A DNA stretch of 44,978 bases from Cytophagales bacterium (GTDB lineage: Bacteria > Bacteroidota > Bacteroidia > Cytophagales > Microscillaceae): the NCBI GenBank assembly GCA_013298075.1, contig JAAFJG010000037.1, positions 1-44,978 on the forward strand, in the 5' to 3' direction. Within the stretch, counting starts at the first letter, position 1, and the number at the start of each line of letters is the position of its first letter. A program made the translations under genes and the position numbers. Below the pieces are notes generated by a model that did no database searches, was not told the DNA's origin, and saw only the letters and a list, made by a program, of their open reading frames with translations. Below are positions 1-7,625 of this stretch, piece by piece.

Positions 1-48
1 ATGAGTATTATCGTTGAAATTCGAGAATTTATTGGCAAAATCATCTAA
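1..48 (+). CDS. possible 3' end of an upstream gene, or a 15-codon chance ORF
   Basis: The frame is open from the first base and ends at a TAA at 46-48. It would encode MSIIVEIREFIGKII. Because the window begins here, it cannot be told whether this is the tail of a longer gene or a chance ORF. No family is recognised. Confidence 0.2.
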   Translation: MSIIVEIREFIGKII

Positions 49-553
49 TAAATTTTATTTTAACAATAATCTGAATAGAAATTAATAAATCGAGTAAATT
101 TTCAGATAAATTAAATATATTTTATGCGTAAAATTTTAAATATTTATACATTTTTGAGTAAATGCTCTAAACTGAAAAAAGGGTGCGGAAAGTAGGATAC
201 AAGTTAATTTCTATTTTATTTGTTAAAAAAAAGAATTTAACAACACTGACCCCAGCCCTCCCCGAAGGTGAGAGAGTTTTTTGGGGTATAATATTTTCTA
301 CTTAGTCCATTATTAGTAATACTTTTATTTTAATGAAAAATAATTGTAATCAAATATTTTAGGTTGAAAAACTATAAATTTTATCTAAAAAAATCATAAA
401 ATGTGCCTTTTTAGGTGCCTTTAACCTGGAAAATTATTATATGTTGAGAGCGAAACTATAGAAGTTTCCGAAGCCAAAAAAGCCTCAAAAAAGCAAAAAA
501 TTTAAACGTAAAAAAAAATTATCAAACATTAGAAAGTAAAATTGAGAAAATAA
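49..553. other. non-coding AT-rich stretch with possible gene relic
   Basis: No convincing gene is present. A frame at 425-505 on the plus strand follows a stop directly and reads PGKLLYVESETIEVSEAKKA, then a short Lys-rich tail and a stop. That composition resembles the basic C-terminal end of a real protein, so it may be a relic. It has no start codon and cannot be assigned to a family. Confidence 0.35.
249..287. repeat. GC-rich REP-like hairpin
   Basis: A locally GC-rich block stands out from its AT-rich surroundings. It begins ACCCCAGCCCTCCCC and closes with TTTTTTGGGGT, so the outer CCCC and GGGG can pair. Similar CCCCAGCCC...GGGG intergenic elements are common in Bacteroidota genomes. 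Only one copy is seen here, so calling it a repeat is inference. Confidence 0.35.
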
Positions 554-585
554 CTTTCCAAAAAAATTTGTGTTTTTTTGGAAAG
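554..585 (-). terminator. hairpin terminator of the restriction-modification operon
   Basis: A 13-bp perfect stem pairs 554-566 with 573-585 around a 6-base loop. It lies 9 bases past the stop of the small Cys-rich gene on the minus strand. The A/T-rich base of the stem supplies a U-rich stretch in either direction. Confidence 0.75.
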
Positions 586-594
586 ATTTTTTGG

Positions 595-792
595 TTAGAT
601 TATTACCTCCTCCTCTTCAAATTCTAATTTTTCTGAACATTCTCTACAAAAAAACTCGAATTCTTCATTTATAAATTCAGTTTTTTGTAGTAATAATTTG
701 TTATTTTCTGCTACGAAAATATCATATTTATTGGGTTGTGTAACAAACTCAACACAATCACAACTTTTGCAAGCATATTTTTCTTTTTCCAT
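595..792 (-). CDS. small Cys-rich (zinc-ribbon-like) protein of the RM operon
   Basis: This 65-residue acidic protein has a CxxCxC cluster near the N-terminus (C8, C11, C13) and a CxxC pair at C49-C52. The arrangement suggests one zinc-binding site or knuckle. No helix-turn-helix is apparent, so it does not look like a classical controller (C) protein. The ATG lies one base after the stop of the upstream endonuclease-like gene, so the two are almost certainly translationally coupled and share one transcript with the methyltransferase. The tail ends in a run of Glu (EFEEEEVII). Its function is unknown. A structural partner or regulator of the restriction system is an inference from position only. 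Confidence 0.65.
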   Translation of the reverse strand: MEKEKYACKSCDCVEFVTQPNKYDIFVAENNKLLLQKTEFINEEFEFFCRECSEKLEFEEEEVII

Positions 793-793
793 A

Positions 794-1558
794 TCAACTA
801 TTTATTTTAAATTTTGCACTTTTTAATAATTCTATACTATTATAACTGGTTGGGTCTGAAAATCCAAATTCCCATAATGAGTAAATATCTTGTCGTTTTT
901 CGAAGAAAAGTATATTTACTTTTTTCTTTGTATGTATTTGCCATTGTCGAAATGGATAATATAATTGTCTAATAATCGTATTTTTAGTAGTAGAATTTTT
1001 GGCTTCTATCAAAACGATCTGATTTTTTCCTTCATAACCTGCATCTACTTCTGTTTGTACGCTTTCGGTTGTGATAAGTTGTTGATGTTGTCCTGCGTAA
1101 AATTCAAATTTTGGTGTATATTTTCTGCCTCTAATAGTCAAAACTAAACTATCATCTTCTAAAAAACTACGAATTAAACTTGATGCATACGCAAAATCTA
1201 AATGTTGCATTTCAGAATTACCAACTTGTGATGTTTCTAATTCAAAATCAAGTTTTGAGTTATAAGTAATTATTTCTGTCGTAATTTCAGGAATATCAAT
1301 ATAACCTTCACCTTGTAAAATGCTATAAATACCATTTTTTATAGGCAAAATAAACAGATTATTATCTATAAAAACCTGCGGTCTGCTTTCTCGAGTATCT
1401 TGCTTGCACAAAACTCGCACTTCTCTTTCTGTAGTACTTGTAAAATGTGCGGTTGCTTTTTTAATCTGTTCGGCGGTTAATACAAATGGACTTATTGAAA
1501 AATTGTGTTCAGTAATTTTGTAGGTGTCAAAAATTGATTGCCAAGGTTGGTGTTTCAT
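794..1558 (-). CDS. PD-(D/E)XK type II restriction endonuclease (putative)
   Basis: A 254-residue protein encoded directly after a DNA adenine methyltransferase and overlapping its 3' end by 32 bp. The middle of the protein carries EVDAGYEG (E170, D172) followed 12 residues later by IEAKN (E185, K187). This is the expected spacing of a PD-(D/E)XK nuclease core: D-x12-E-x-K. The following helix (TIIRQLYYPFRQW) is also typical of the fold. The N-terminal ~150 residues have no motif I recognise and may bind DNA. Since the methyltransferase is Dam/DpnII-like, the likely target is a short palindrome, but specificity cannot be read from the sequence. The assignment as the cognate endonuclease rests on the motif plus context. 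Confidence 0.7.
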   Translation of the reverse strand: MKHQPWQSIFDTYKITEHNFSISPFVLTAEQIKKATAHFTSTTEREVRVLCKQDTRESRPQVFIDNNLFILPIKNGIYSILQGEGYIDIPEITTEIITYNSKLDFELETSQVGNSEMQHLDFAYASSLIRSFLEDDSLVLTIRGRKYTPKFEFYAGQHQQLITTESVQTEVDAGYEGKNQIVLIEAKNSTTKNTIIRQLYYPFRQWQIHTKKKVNILFFEKRQDIYSLWEFGFSDPTSYNSIELLKSAKFKINS

Positions 1559-2489
1559 ATTGATAATTCGTAATTAAAAGTTCGTTGATTTTTCCACGTT
1601 TTTCACCATTACAATTAATGGCTCTATTAGCAAAAACTTTAAAAATATTATATCCTGAATAAGCATTTTCAAAAAAATTGTCATCAGGATTTGAGTTTTT
1701 AGGGTCAGAATTGGATAGCATTAATTTTGCTCCTTTTTCTTTGTCTAATTTTTGAAAAAAATTCGCTAATTCTAATTGTTCTTTGTCTTTAAATTCTGTG
1801 CCTATATAAGTTGTAAAACTTGCTGTTTGGCTAATCGGTCTGTATGGCGGGTCAAAATAAACAAAGGTATTTGCATCAACTTTTTCCAAACAATTTGCAT
1901 AATTAGCATACGAAATTTCTGCTTTTTGTAAGGTTTTTGATACCGCCAAAATATTGTATTCATCAAAAATCATAGCCGTTTTATATTTTCCATAAGGCAC
2001 ATTAAATTCCCCTTTTAAATTTAAACGAAAAAGTCCATTAAAACAAGTTTTATTCAAAAAAATAAATTGTGCAGCCCTCAAAATCCAGTTATCTGAAATA
2101 TTTTTATAATTTATTTCAAATCTTTGTAAATTAAAATCTTTACGAATAGATAAAAATAAATCGTTTCGTTTTTCTTGGATCGTTTCATCATAATTTTTTT
2201 GATATTTTTCTAAAAAATTAAGCAATTCATTTGGTTTTTTTTGTATTACTTTATAAACTAACACTAAATCTTTATTCAAATCTGATAAATACGCATTTTT
2301 AATTCTAAATCTTTGAGAAAGTGCAAAAAATAAAGCACCACCACCCAAAAAAGGCTCTACATAATTTTTGATGATGCCATTTCTAAGTTCATTTGGATAA
2401 TAATTTTCAAATTGTGTCAAAAGTTGGCTTTTTCCACCTACCCATTTTATAAAAGGTTTTGCTTTTTGCATATTTTTATGATTTTCCAT
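1527..2489 (-). CDS. DNA N6-adenine methyltransferase, Dam/DpnII-like (class D12)
   Basis: Transfers a methyl group from S-adenosylmethionine to adenine in a specific DNA site, protecting host DNA from the linked nuclease. The 320-residue protein shows the family motifs in alpha-class order: KWVGGK (15-20), the SAM-binding PFLGGGALFF (46-55), the FLNKTCFNGLFR segment (144-155) characteristic of Dam/DpnII relatives, and catalytic DPPY (213-216). Length is normal for the family (about 270-330). It starts the minus-strand operon methyltransferase > endonuclease > small Cys protein, ending in a hairpin. A second Met at residue 7 just before KPFIKW is an alternative start. Expression of the methylase first is the usual safe order. 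Confidence 0.93.
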   Translation of the reverse strand: MENHKNMQKAKPFIKWVGGKSQLLTQFENYYPNELRNGIIKNYVEPFLGGGALFFALSQRFRIKNAYLSDLNKDLVLVYKVIQKKPNELLNFLEKYQKNYDETIQEKRNDLFLSIRKDFNLQRFEINYKNISDNWILRAAQFIFLNKTCFNGLFRLNLKGEFNVPYGKYKTAMIFDEYNILAVSKTLQKAEISYANYANCLEKVDANTFVYFDPPYRPISQTASFTTYIGTEFKDKEQLELANFFQKLDKEKGAKLMLSNSDPKNSNPDDNFFENAYSGYNIFKVFANRAINCNGEKRGKINELLITNYQYETPTLAINF

Positions 2490-2749
2490 TTCTCAATTTC
2501 TCCACAAAAATAACTTATTTTTTTTACAATGACAAAAAAATATTAAAACTTTGAAATATTTTTAAAGGCGTTAAATTTTTGAAGAACCAAATATTCTTCA
2601 AATTAGACATTTTATTTCATATTCTCAAATTATTGAAAATAATAATTCTCAAACTTTTGATTAACAACTTTATCAAAACAAAATCCATAAAAATCTTATA
2701 ATTATCCTAAATAATTTTGTTTAAAATCTATATTATTACTTTTTTTTAT
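2490..2749. other. AT-rich divergent intergenic region
   Basis: Lies between the divergently transcribed methyltransferase and pheT. It holds a 9-bp hairpin (2577-2585 with 2593-2601, loop CCAAATA) without a long T-run. No gene is seen. The methyltransferase promoter should be here, but I found no clear TAnnTTTG box for it on the minus strand. Confidence 0.4.
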
Positions 2750-2757
2750 TATTTTTG
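2750..2757 (+). promoter_or_regulatory. -7 box of the pheT promoter
   Basis: TATTTTTG matches the Bacteroidota -7 consensus TAnnTTTG. It lies 76 bases upstream of the preferred pheT ATG at 2833. A TTG start at 2755 would fall inside this box, which argues against the longer reading frame. No good -33 TTG is seen at the usual spacing. Confidence 0.5.
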
Positions 2758-2832
2758 CAAGTCAAATTAGAATTTTGTATTATATTATTATCAAAAAAAT
2801 CTAATTTATCATTCATAATTCCTTTAAATAAA

Positions 2833-5265
2833 ATGAATATTTCTTATAATTGGCTCAAAAATTACATCAATATCGATAAAAATCCTGAAGAATTAGGAAA
2901 AATATTAACCGCATCAGGCTTAGAAATTGAAGCCATCGAAACTTTTGAAAGCATAAAAGGTGGTTTAGATGGTTTGGTCATCGGAAAAGTATTGACTTGC
3001 GAACAACACCCAAACGCGGATAGATTGCGTTGCACAACGGTTGATGTCGGACAAAATACGCCTTTGAAAATAGTTTGCGGAGCGCCCAATGTAGCACAAG
3101 GACAAACCGTAGGAATAGCTTTAGTAGGAGCAACTTTATATCCTACAAATGGCGAAAGTTTTACAATTAAAAAGTCAAAAATTAGAGGAGAAGAATCAGA
3201 AGGAATGATTTGTGCAGAAGACGAAATTGGCTTGGGAACTTCTCACGAAGGCATTATGATTTTGGATACTGATTTGCCATTAGGAACGCCTTTAGCAAAA
3301 TATTTTAACATCGAAAATGATTTTGTTTTTGTGATTGGTCTTACGCCTAATCGTGCAGATGCAGCCTCACACGTAGGCGTGGCGAGAGATTTAGTTGTTT
3401 TATTGAATGAAAAAATATCTAAACCAAACGTAGAAAATTTTAAAATAGATAACAAAAATATGCCTTTTGAGGTTGTTATTGAACATCAAGAGGCTTGTCC
3501 AAGATATTCTGGCGTGGCTATTTCAGGTATAAAAGTTGAAAATTCTCCTGAATGGTTGCAAAATAGATTAAAATCAATCGGCTTAAAACCTATCAATAAT
3601 ATTGTAGATATTACAAATTTTGTGTTGCACGAATTGGGACAACCTTTGCACGCTTTTGATGCTCATAAAATTAAAAATCAAACCATCAAAGTAAAAACAT
3701 TGCCCGCAAATACAAAATTTTTTACGTTGGATAATGTAGAAAGAACATTAAATACTGATGATTTAATGATTTGTGATGGTGAAAGTAATCCTATGTGTAT
3801 GGCAGGAATTTTTGGTGGAAAAGATTCAGGAATTACCAATAATACGACTGATATTTTTTTAGAAAGTGCCTATTTTTCTCCTGCATATATTCGCAAAACA
3901 GGACAAAGACATTTGTTAAAAACCGATGCGTCTTTTCGTTTTGAGCGTGGAACAGATGTAAATATCACCGTTTTTGCACTCAAAAGAGCGGCTTTATTGA
4001 TACAAGAAATAGCAGGCGGAAAAATTAGTTCAGAAATAATCGATATTTATCCTCAAAAAATAAATGATTTCGAAGTAAATTTGAGATATGTACAAATTGA
4101 TAGAATTTTAGGTAAAAAATTGGATAAATCTATCATCAAAAATATTTTGACAGGGTTAGAAATCAATATTGTAAATGAAAATGACGAGAAATTAACGTTA
4201 CAAATTCCACCTTATCGAGTCGATGTGCAAAGAGAAATTGATGTGATTGAAGAAATTGGACGTTTGTATGGGTATGATAATATTGAATTTGGAGAAAATT
4301 TGGGGTCGCAATTTTTATCGAATTTTCCAAAAGTAAGTCCACATATTTTACAACAAAAAATTACTTTGCATTTGGTAGGACAAGGTTTTATAGAAATGTG
4401 GAATAATTCTTTGACAAAATCAACGTATTATGAAAATTTGGAAAGTTTTAAACCCGAAAATTCTGTAGAAATTTTAAATAAATTGAGTGAAGATTTGGGC
4501 GTGATGCGTCAAAGTTTGCTTTTTTCAGGCTTAGAAGTGGTCGCACACAATGTCAATCGTAAACAAAATGATTTAAAATTATTCGAAATTGCGAAAGTAT
4601 ATAAAAAACAATTAGAAAGCGAAGGATTGGCAAAATACAAAGAAGAAACTAGACTTTCTATGTTTTTGGTCGGAAAAATTACGCCTGAAACGTGGAGAAA
4701 AACGGATAAAAATGTAGCATTTCACGATTTATCAGCGTCAGTTTTGAGCGTTTTACAAAAATTAAATATCAAAGATGTTAAAACAGAATTAGTTCAAAAT
4801 GATATTTTTACTTTTGGAGTTAATTATATGCGTGGCAAACATATTTTAGCAACTGTTGGGCAAATCAATAAAAATATTCTCAAAAAAACAGACATAAAAG
4901 TCAATGTTTTGTATGCAGATATTCATTGGGATATGTTGGTAAAAGGCTATCAAGACAAAGTAATGTATCAAGAAATTTCAAAATTCCCTGAAGTTCGCAG
5001 AGATTTATCTTTGGTATTAGATAGGCATATTAGTTTTCAACAGGTAAAAGAATTGGCTTTTCAAAAAGAAAGAAAATTATTGAAACAAGTCAATGTTTTT
5101 GATGTGTATGAAGGCGAAAATTTAGGAAAAAATAAAAAATCTTATTCTGTGAGTTTTATTTTAGAAGACACAGAAACCACTCTTAATGAACAAACGATTG
5201 ATAAAGTGATGCAAAAACTCATCGAAAGTTATGAAAAAGAATTAGGAGCAATGATAAGAAAATAA
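2833..5265 (+). CDS. pheT: phenylalanine--tRNA ligase beta subunit
   Basis: Beta subunit of the tetrameric cytosolic enzyme that charges tRNA-Phe. The protein has 810 residues from the ATG at 2833 (MNISYNWLKNYI), the usual length and N-terminus. In order it shows the EMAP/OB-like tRNA-binding domain (VIGKVLTCEQHPNADRLR...VCGAPNV), the B3/B4 editing region, the B5 domain, the catalytic-like core, and a C-terminal anticodon-binding FDX-ACB domain (KFPEVRRDLSLVLDR...). The frame is open upstream to a TTG at 2755, but those residues overlap the promoter box and have no counterpart in the family. It is monocistronic here, with a strong terminator straight after; pheS is not in the window. Confidence 0.97.
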   Translation: MNISYNWLKNYINIDKNPEELGKILTASGLEIEAIETFESIKGGLDGLVIGKVLTCEQHPNADRLRCTTVDVGQNTPLKIVCGAPNVAQGQTVGIALVGATLYPTNGESFTIKKSKIRGEESEGMICAEDEIGLGTSHEGIMILDTDLPLGTPLAKYFNIENDFVFVIGLTPNRADAASHVGVARDLVVLLNEKISKPNVENFKIDNKNMPFEVVIEHQEACPRYSGVAISGIKVENSPEWLQNRLKSIGLKPINNIVDITNFVLHELGQPLHAFDAHKIKNQTIKVKTLPANTKFFTLDNVERTLNTDDLMICDGESNPMCMAGIFGGKDSGITNNTTDIFLESAYFSPAYIRKTGQRHLLKTDASFRFERGTDVNITVFALKRAALLIQEIAGGKISSEIIDIYPQKINDFEVNLRYVQIDRILGKKLDKSIIKNILTGLEINIVNENDEKLTLQIPPYRVDVQREIDVIEEIGRLYGYDNIEFGENLGSQFLSNFPKVSPHILQQKITLHLVGQGFIEMWNNSLTKSTYYENLESFKPENSVEILNKLSEDLGVMRQSLLFSGLEVVAHNVNRKQNDLKLFEIAKVYKKQLESEGLAKYKEETRLSMFLVGKITPETWRKTDKNVAFHDLSASVLSVLQKLNIKDVKTELVQNDIFTFGVNYMRGKHILATVGQINKNILKKTDIKVNVLYADIHWDMLVKGYQDKVMYQEISKFPEVRRDLSLVLDRHISFQQVKELAFQKERKLLKQVNVFDVYEGENLGKNKKSYSVSFILEDTETTLNEQTIDKVMQKLIESYEKELGAMIRK

Positions 5266-5273
5266 AAAGATAA

Positions 5274-5308
5274 AAAAACTATGAAGCCAAAAAAACTTCA
5301 TAGTTTTT
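5274..5308 (+). terminator. rho-independent terminator of pheT
   Basis: A 13-bp perfect stem (5274-5286 with 5296-5308) closes a 9-base loop. The 3' arm ends in five T residues. It starts 8 bases after the pheT stop. Confidence 0.9.
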
Positions 5309-5367
5309 AAACACAAGTGTTTTGTTTTAGTTAATATTATTCATACATTTAATTCAAAATATTTACT

Positions 5368-6393
5368 ATGGAATCTCCACAATCCACCATCAAAGATATA
5401 GCAAAGGCGTTAAATATCTCGCCTTCTACCGTATCGCGCGCTTTAAAAAACCACCCTGACATCAGCCAAGAAACCAAAAGAGTAGTGTTAGAGATGGCGG
5501 AAAAATTTGATTATCAGCCTAATATTGTGGCTTTGAGCCTTCGCAAAAGCACAAGTTTTATGATTGGTATTGTTATTCCTAAAATTGTTCATCATTTTTT
5601 TTCTACCATTATTAGTGGCATAGAGGACGTTGTGAATGAAAAAGGCTACAGAATTATCATCACACAATCGAATGAAAATGCGAAAAAAGAATCCGAATGT
5701 GTGCATACTTTAGCGGCAAGTCGTGTTGATGGAATTTTTATGTCTTTGGCAAGTCAAGGCGAAAATCACGAGCATTTAAAACATATCAAAAAAAGAAATA
5801 TTCCTTTGGTATTTTTTGATAGAATTTCAGACGAAATAGAAGCAAGCTGTGTGATTGTGAATGATTATGAAGGGGCATTTCAAGCTACTGAACATTTAAT
5901 TTATCAAGGTAGAAAAAATATTTTGCATTTGGCGGGACCAAAAGGACTTAAAATCACAGAAAATAGAACAAATGGATATATTGATGCACTCAAAAAACAC
6001 AATATCGAAGTAAAAGAAGAATTGATTATTCCTTGCGATAATTCGAAATCAGCCAAAGAATTGATGAAAAATTTATTGGATAAAAATTTATTTTTTGATG
6101 GAATTTTTGCGGTCAATGATGACACTGCGATTGGTGCAATGATGACTTTGAAAGAAAATAATAAAGAAATTCCTAAAGACGTTGCCATTATTGGATTTGG
6201 AGATGATCCATTGGCAGAGTTAGTCAGTCCTGCTTTGAGTAGTATTAGTCAGTCAGGTTTTGATATGGGGCGAGAAGTGGCTAATATTTTTTTGGACGAA
6301 TTAGAAAAGAAACAAAAAAGCATAAAAATAGAATATGTTACTCAAATTATTCCAACAACTTTGGTCATTCGAGAATCATCAAGCAAAAACTAA
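5368..6393 (+). CDS. LacI/GalR-family transcriptional regulator
   Basis: A 341-residue DNA-binding repressor or activator. The N-terminal LacI helix-turn-helix is clear (TIKDIAKALNISPSTVSRAL, about residues 7-26), followed by the hinge region (FDYQPN). The rest is a periplasmic-binding-protein-like ligand domain with typical elements: IGIVIPKIVHHFFSTIISGI, VDGIFMSLA, FFDRI, the AFQATEHLIYQG helix, and DGIFAVNDDTAIGAM. The C-terminal PTTLVIRESS is a family signature. The length is normal. Such proteins in Bacteroidota usually respond to a sugar or sugar phosphate. No sugar-use genes lie next to it, so the regulon is unknown. Confidence 0.93.
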   Translation: MESPQSTIKDIAKALNISPSTVSRALKNHPDISQETKRVVLEMAEKFDYQPNIVALSLRKSTSFMIGIVIPKIVHHFFSTIISGIEDVVNEKGYRIIITQSNENAKKESECVHTLAASRVDGIFMSLASQGENHEHLKHIKKRNIPLVFFDRISDEIEASCVIVNDYEGAFQATEHLIYQGRKNILHLAGPKGLKITENRTNGYIDALKKHNIEVKEELIIPCDNSKSAKELMKNLLDKNLFFDGIFAVNDDTAIGAMMTLKENNKEIPKDVAIIGFGDDPLAELVSPALSSISQSGFDMGREVANIFLDELEKKQKSIKIEYVTQIIPTTLVIRESSSKN

Positions 6394-6426
6394 AATCTTT
6401 ACTAAAAAAACGTATAAAATAATATT

Positions 6427-7317
6427 ATGGACGCAGAAAATCTGGAATCAAACGAAAATTCAAAAAAGAAATACGCCAAGGCTTACGATAAAATTTTAAA
6501 AGAGAATTTGATTGAAACAATCAAACCTTTTTTTAAACAATTATTTCAAATTGATGTAGAAAATACAGAAATGGAATATATTTTACCTGCTTTACAAAAA
6601 ACATTGGAAACAGAAGCGGATTTTATTGCCAAAATAAAACATAAAAATCCTACTGATGATTTTATTTTGCACGTAGAATTTCAGACGCAGGATCATTTAA
6701 CGATGCAACTTCGAATGAATTTTTATCAAGCTTTCATTCGAACTTTACACAATATTTCGATTAGACAATACGTTATTTATTTGGGGAAAGGGAAATCAAA
6801 AATGATAACTTTTATCAAAGATAAAGATTTGGATTTTCGTTATACAATCATTAATTTTGAGGACATAGATATTGATGAATTTATCAATTCTGATGTTCCT
6901 GAAGTAGTTATTTTAGGGATTTTAGCCAATTATAAAGGACAAACTTCCCAAAAAATAGTTGATATGATTGTTGAAAAAATACTCAAAACAAATGTGAGTT
7001 TGGAGAAGAAACAAAAGTGTATCAAACAATTAGAAGTCTTATCAAAATTAAGAAATTTGCAGGAAACAATTAAACAAAAAATAAATAAAATGGCTTTTGT
7101 ATATGATTTAAAAACTGATATTCGATATCTTGAGGGAGTCGAAGAGGGTATCGATAAAGGTATCGAAATAGGTGTCGATAAAGGTGTCGAGAAAACAATT
7201 ATAGCATCTGTTTTAAATGGGTATAAACAGCAAATGGATATTTCTATTATTGCGAACATACTTAATATTACAGAAGAAAAAGTAATCGAAATTATCAATC
7301 AGCAAACTAAGAAATAG
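6427..7317 (+). CDS. Rpn-family recombination-promoting nuclease / PD-(D/E)XK transposase-like protein
   Basis: A 296-residue member of the Rpn (YhgA-like, PD-(D/E)XK) family. The N-terminus carries KAYDKILKENL, a usual opening for this family. The nuclease core is visible as E63-A-D65 followed by ILHVEFQTQDH, giving E84 and Q86 in the D...E-x-Q form typical of Rpn proteins. The C-terminal part has Gly-rich short repeats (GVEEGIDKGIEIGVDKGVEK) and a final helical module (DISIIANILNITEEKVIEII). An in-frame ATG at 7090 (M222, MAFVYDL) with an A-rich leader could start an internal small protein, as known for enterobacterial RpnA. Immediately after its stop, the last 248 bp are duplicated. Family members act in DNA cleavage, RecA-independent transfer and anti-phage toxicity. 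Confidence 0.85.
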   Translation: MDAENLESNENSKKKYAKAYDKILKENLIETIKPFFKQLFQIDVENTEMEYILPALQKTLETEADFIAKIKHKNPTDDFILHVEFQTQDHLTMQLRMNFYQAFIRTLHNISIRQYVIYLGKGKSKMITFIKDKDLDFRYTIINFEDIDIDEFINSDVPEVVILGILANYKGQTSQKIVDMIVEKILKTNVSLEKKQKCIKQLEVLSKLRNLQETIKQKINKMAFVYDLKTDIRYLEGVEEGIDKGIEIGVDKGVEKTIIASVLNGYKQQMDISIIANILNITEEKVIEIINQQTKK

Positions 7318-7532
7318 TTAAACAAAAAATAAATAAAATGGCTTTTGTATATGATTTAAAAACCGATATTCGATATCTTGAGGGAGTCGAAGAAGGATTA
7401 AAAGGTGTCGAGAAAACAATTATAGCGTCTGTTTTAAAGATGTATAAAAAGCAAATGGATATTTCTACGATTGCTGATTTACTTAGTATCACAGAACAAA
7501 AAGTAGTTGAGATAATCCAAGCAACCAACTAA
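7070..7532 (+). repeat. tandem duplication of the Rpn gene 3' end
   Basis: Copy 1 is 7070-7317 and copy 2 is 7318-7532, directly abutting. Copy 2 begins on the base after the stop codon of copy 1. The first ~68 bases differ at one position; later parts drift, and copy 2 lacks 27 bases of the Gly-rich repeat (EEGLKGVEK against EEGIDKGIEIGVDKGVEK). The duplicated unit includes the A-rich leader and ATG of the internal small ORF. Confidence 0.92.
7338..7532 (+). CDS. free-standing copy of the Rpn C-terminal module (possible antitoxin or inert duplicate)
   Basis: A 64-residue ORF starting MAFVYDLKTDIRYLEGVEEG and ending EIIQATN. It is a diverged copy of the C-terminus of the preceding Rpn protein (from M222), with its own ATG and the same A-rich leader. 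In enterobacterial Rpn loci, a small C-terminal protein made from an internal start blocks the full-length toxin by binding it. A separately encoded copy here could do the same, or could swap into the parent gene by recombination. Substitutions between the copies leave the frame intact (for example NGYKQQMDISIIANILNITEE to KMYKKQMDISTIADLLSITEQ), which suggests selection. It could also be a decaying duplicate. Confidence 0.55.
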   Translation: MAFVYDLKTDIRYLEGVEEGLKGVEKTIIASVLKMYKKQMDISTIADLLSITEQKVVEIIQATN

Positions 7533-7625
7533 AAAGTAAAATTCTTAGGAAACTTGTATGGAAAATGAAAGTATTTTTTTCAAATGTTTTGCTTGAGTTA
7601 TTTTCAAATTTATATCGAGGACAAA

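Noticed and set aside
2755-2832. Longer pheT reading frame starting at a TTG (26 extra residues)
   Set aside because: The TTG lies inside a consensus -7 promoter box, and PheT proteins begin at MNISYNWLKNY.
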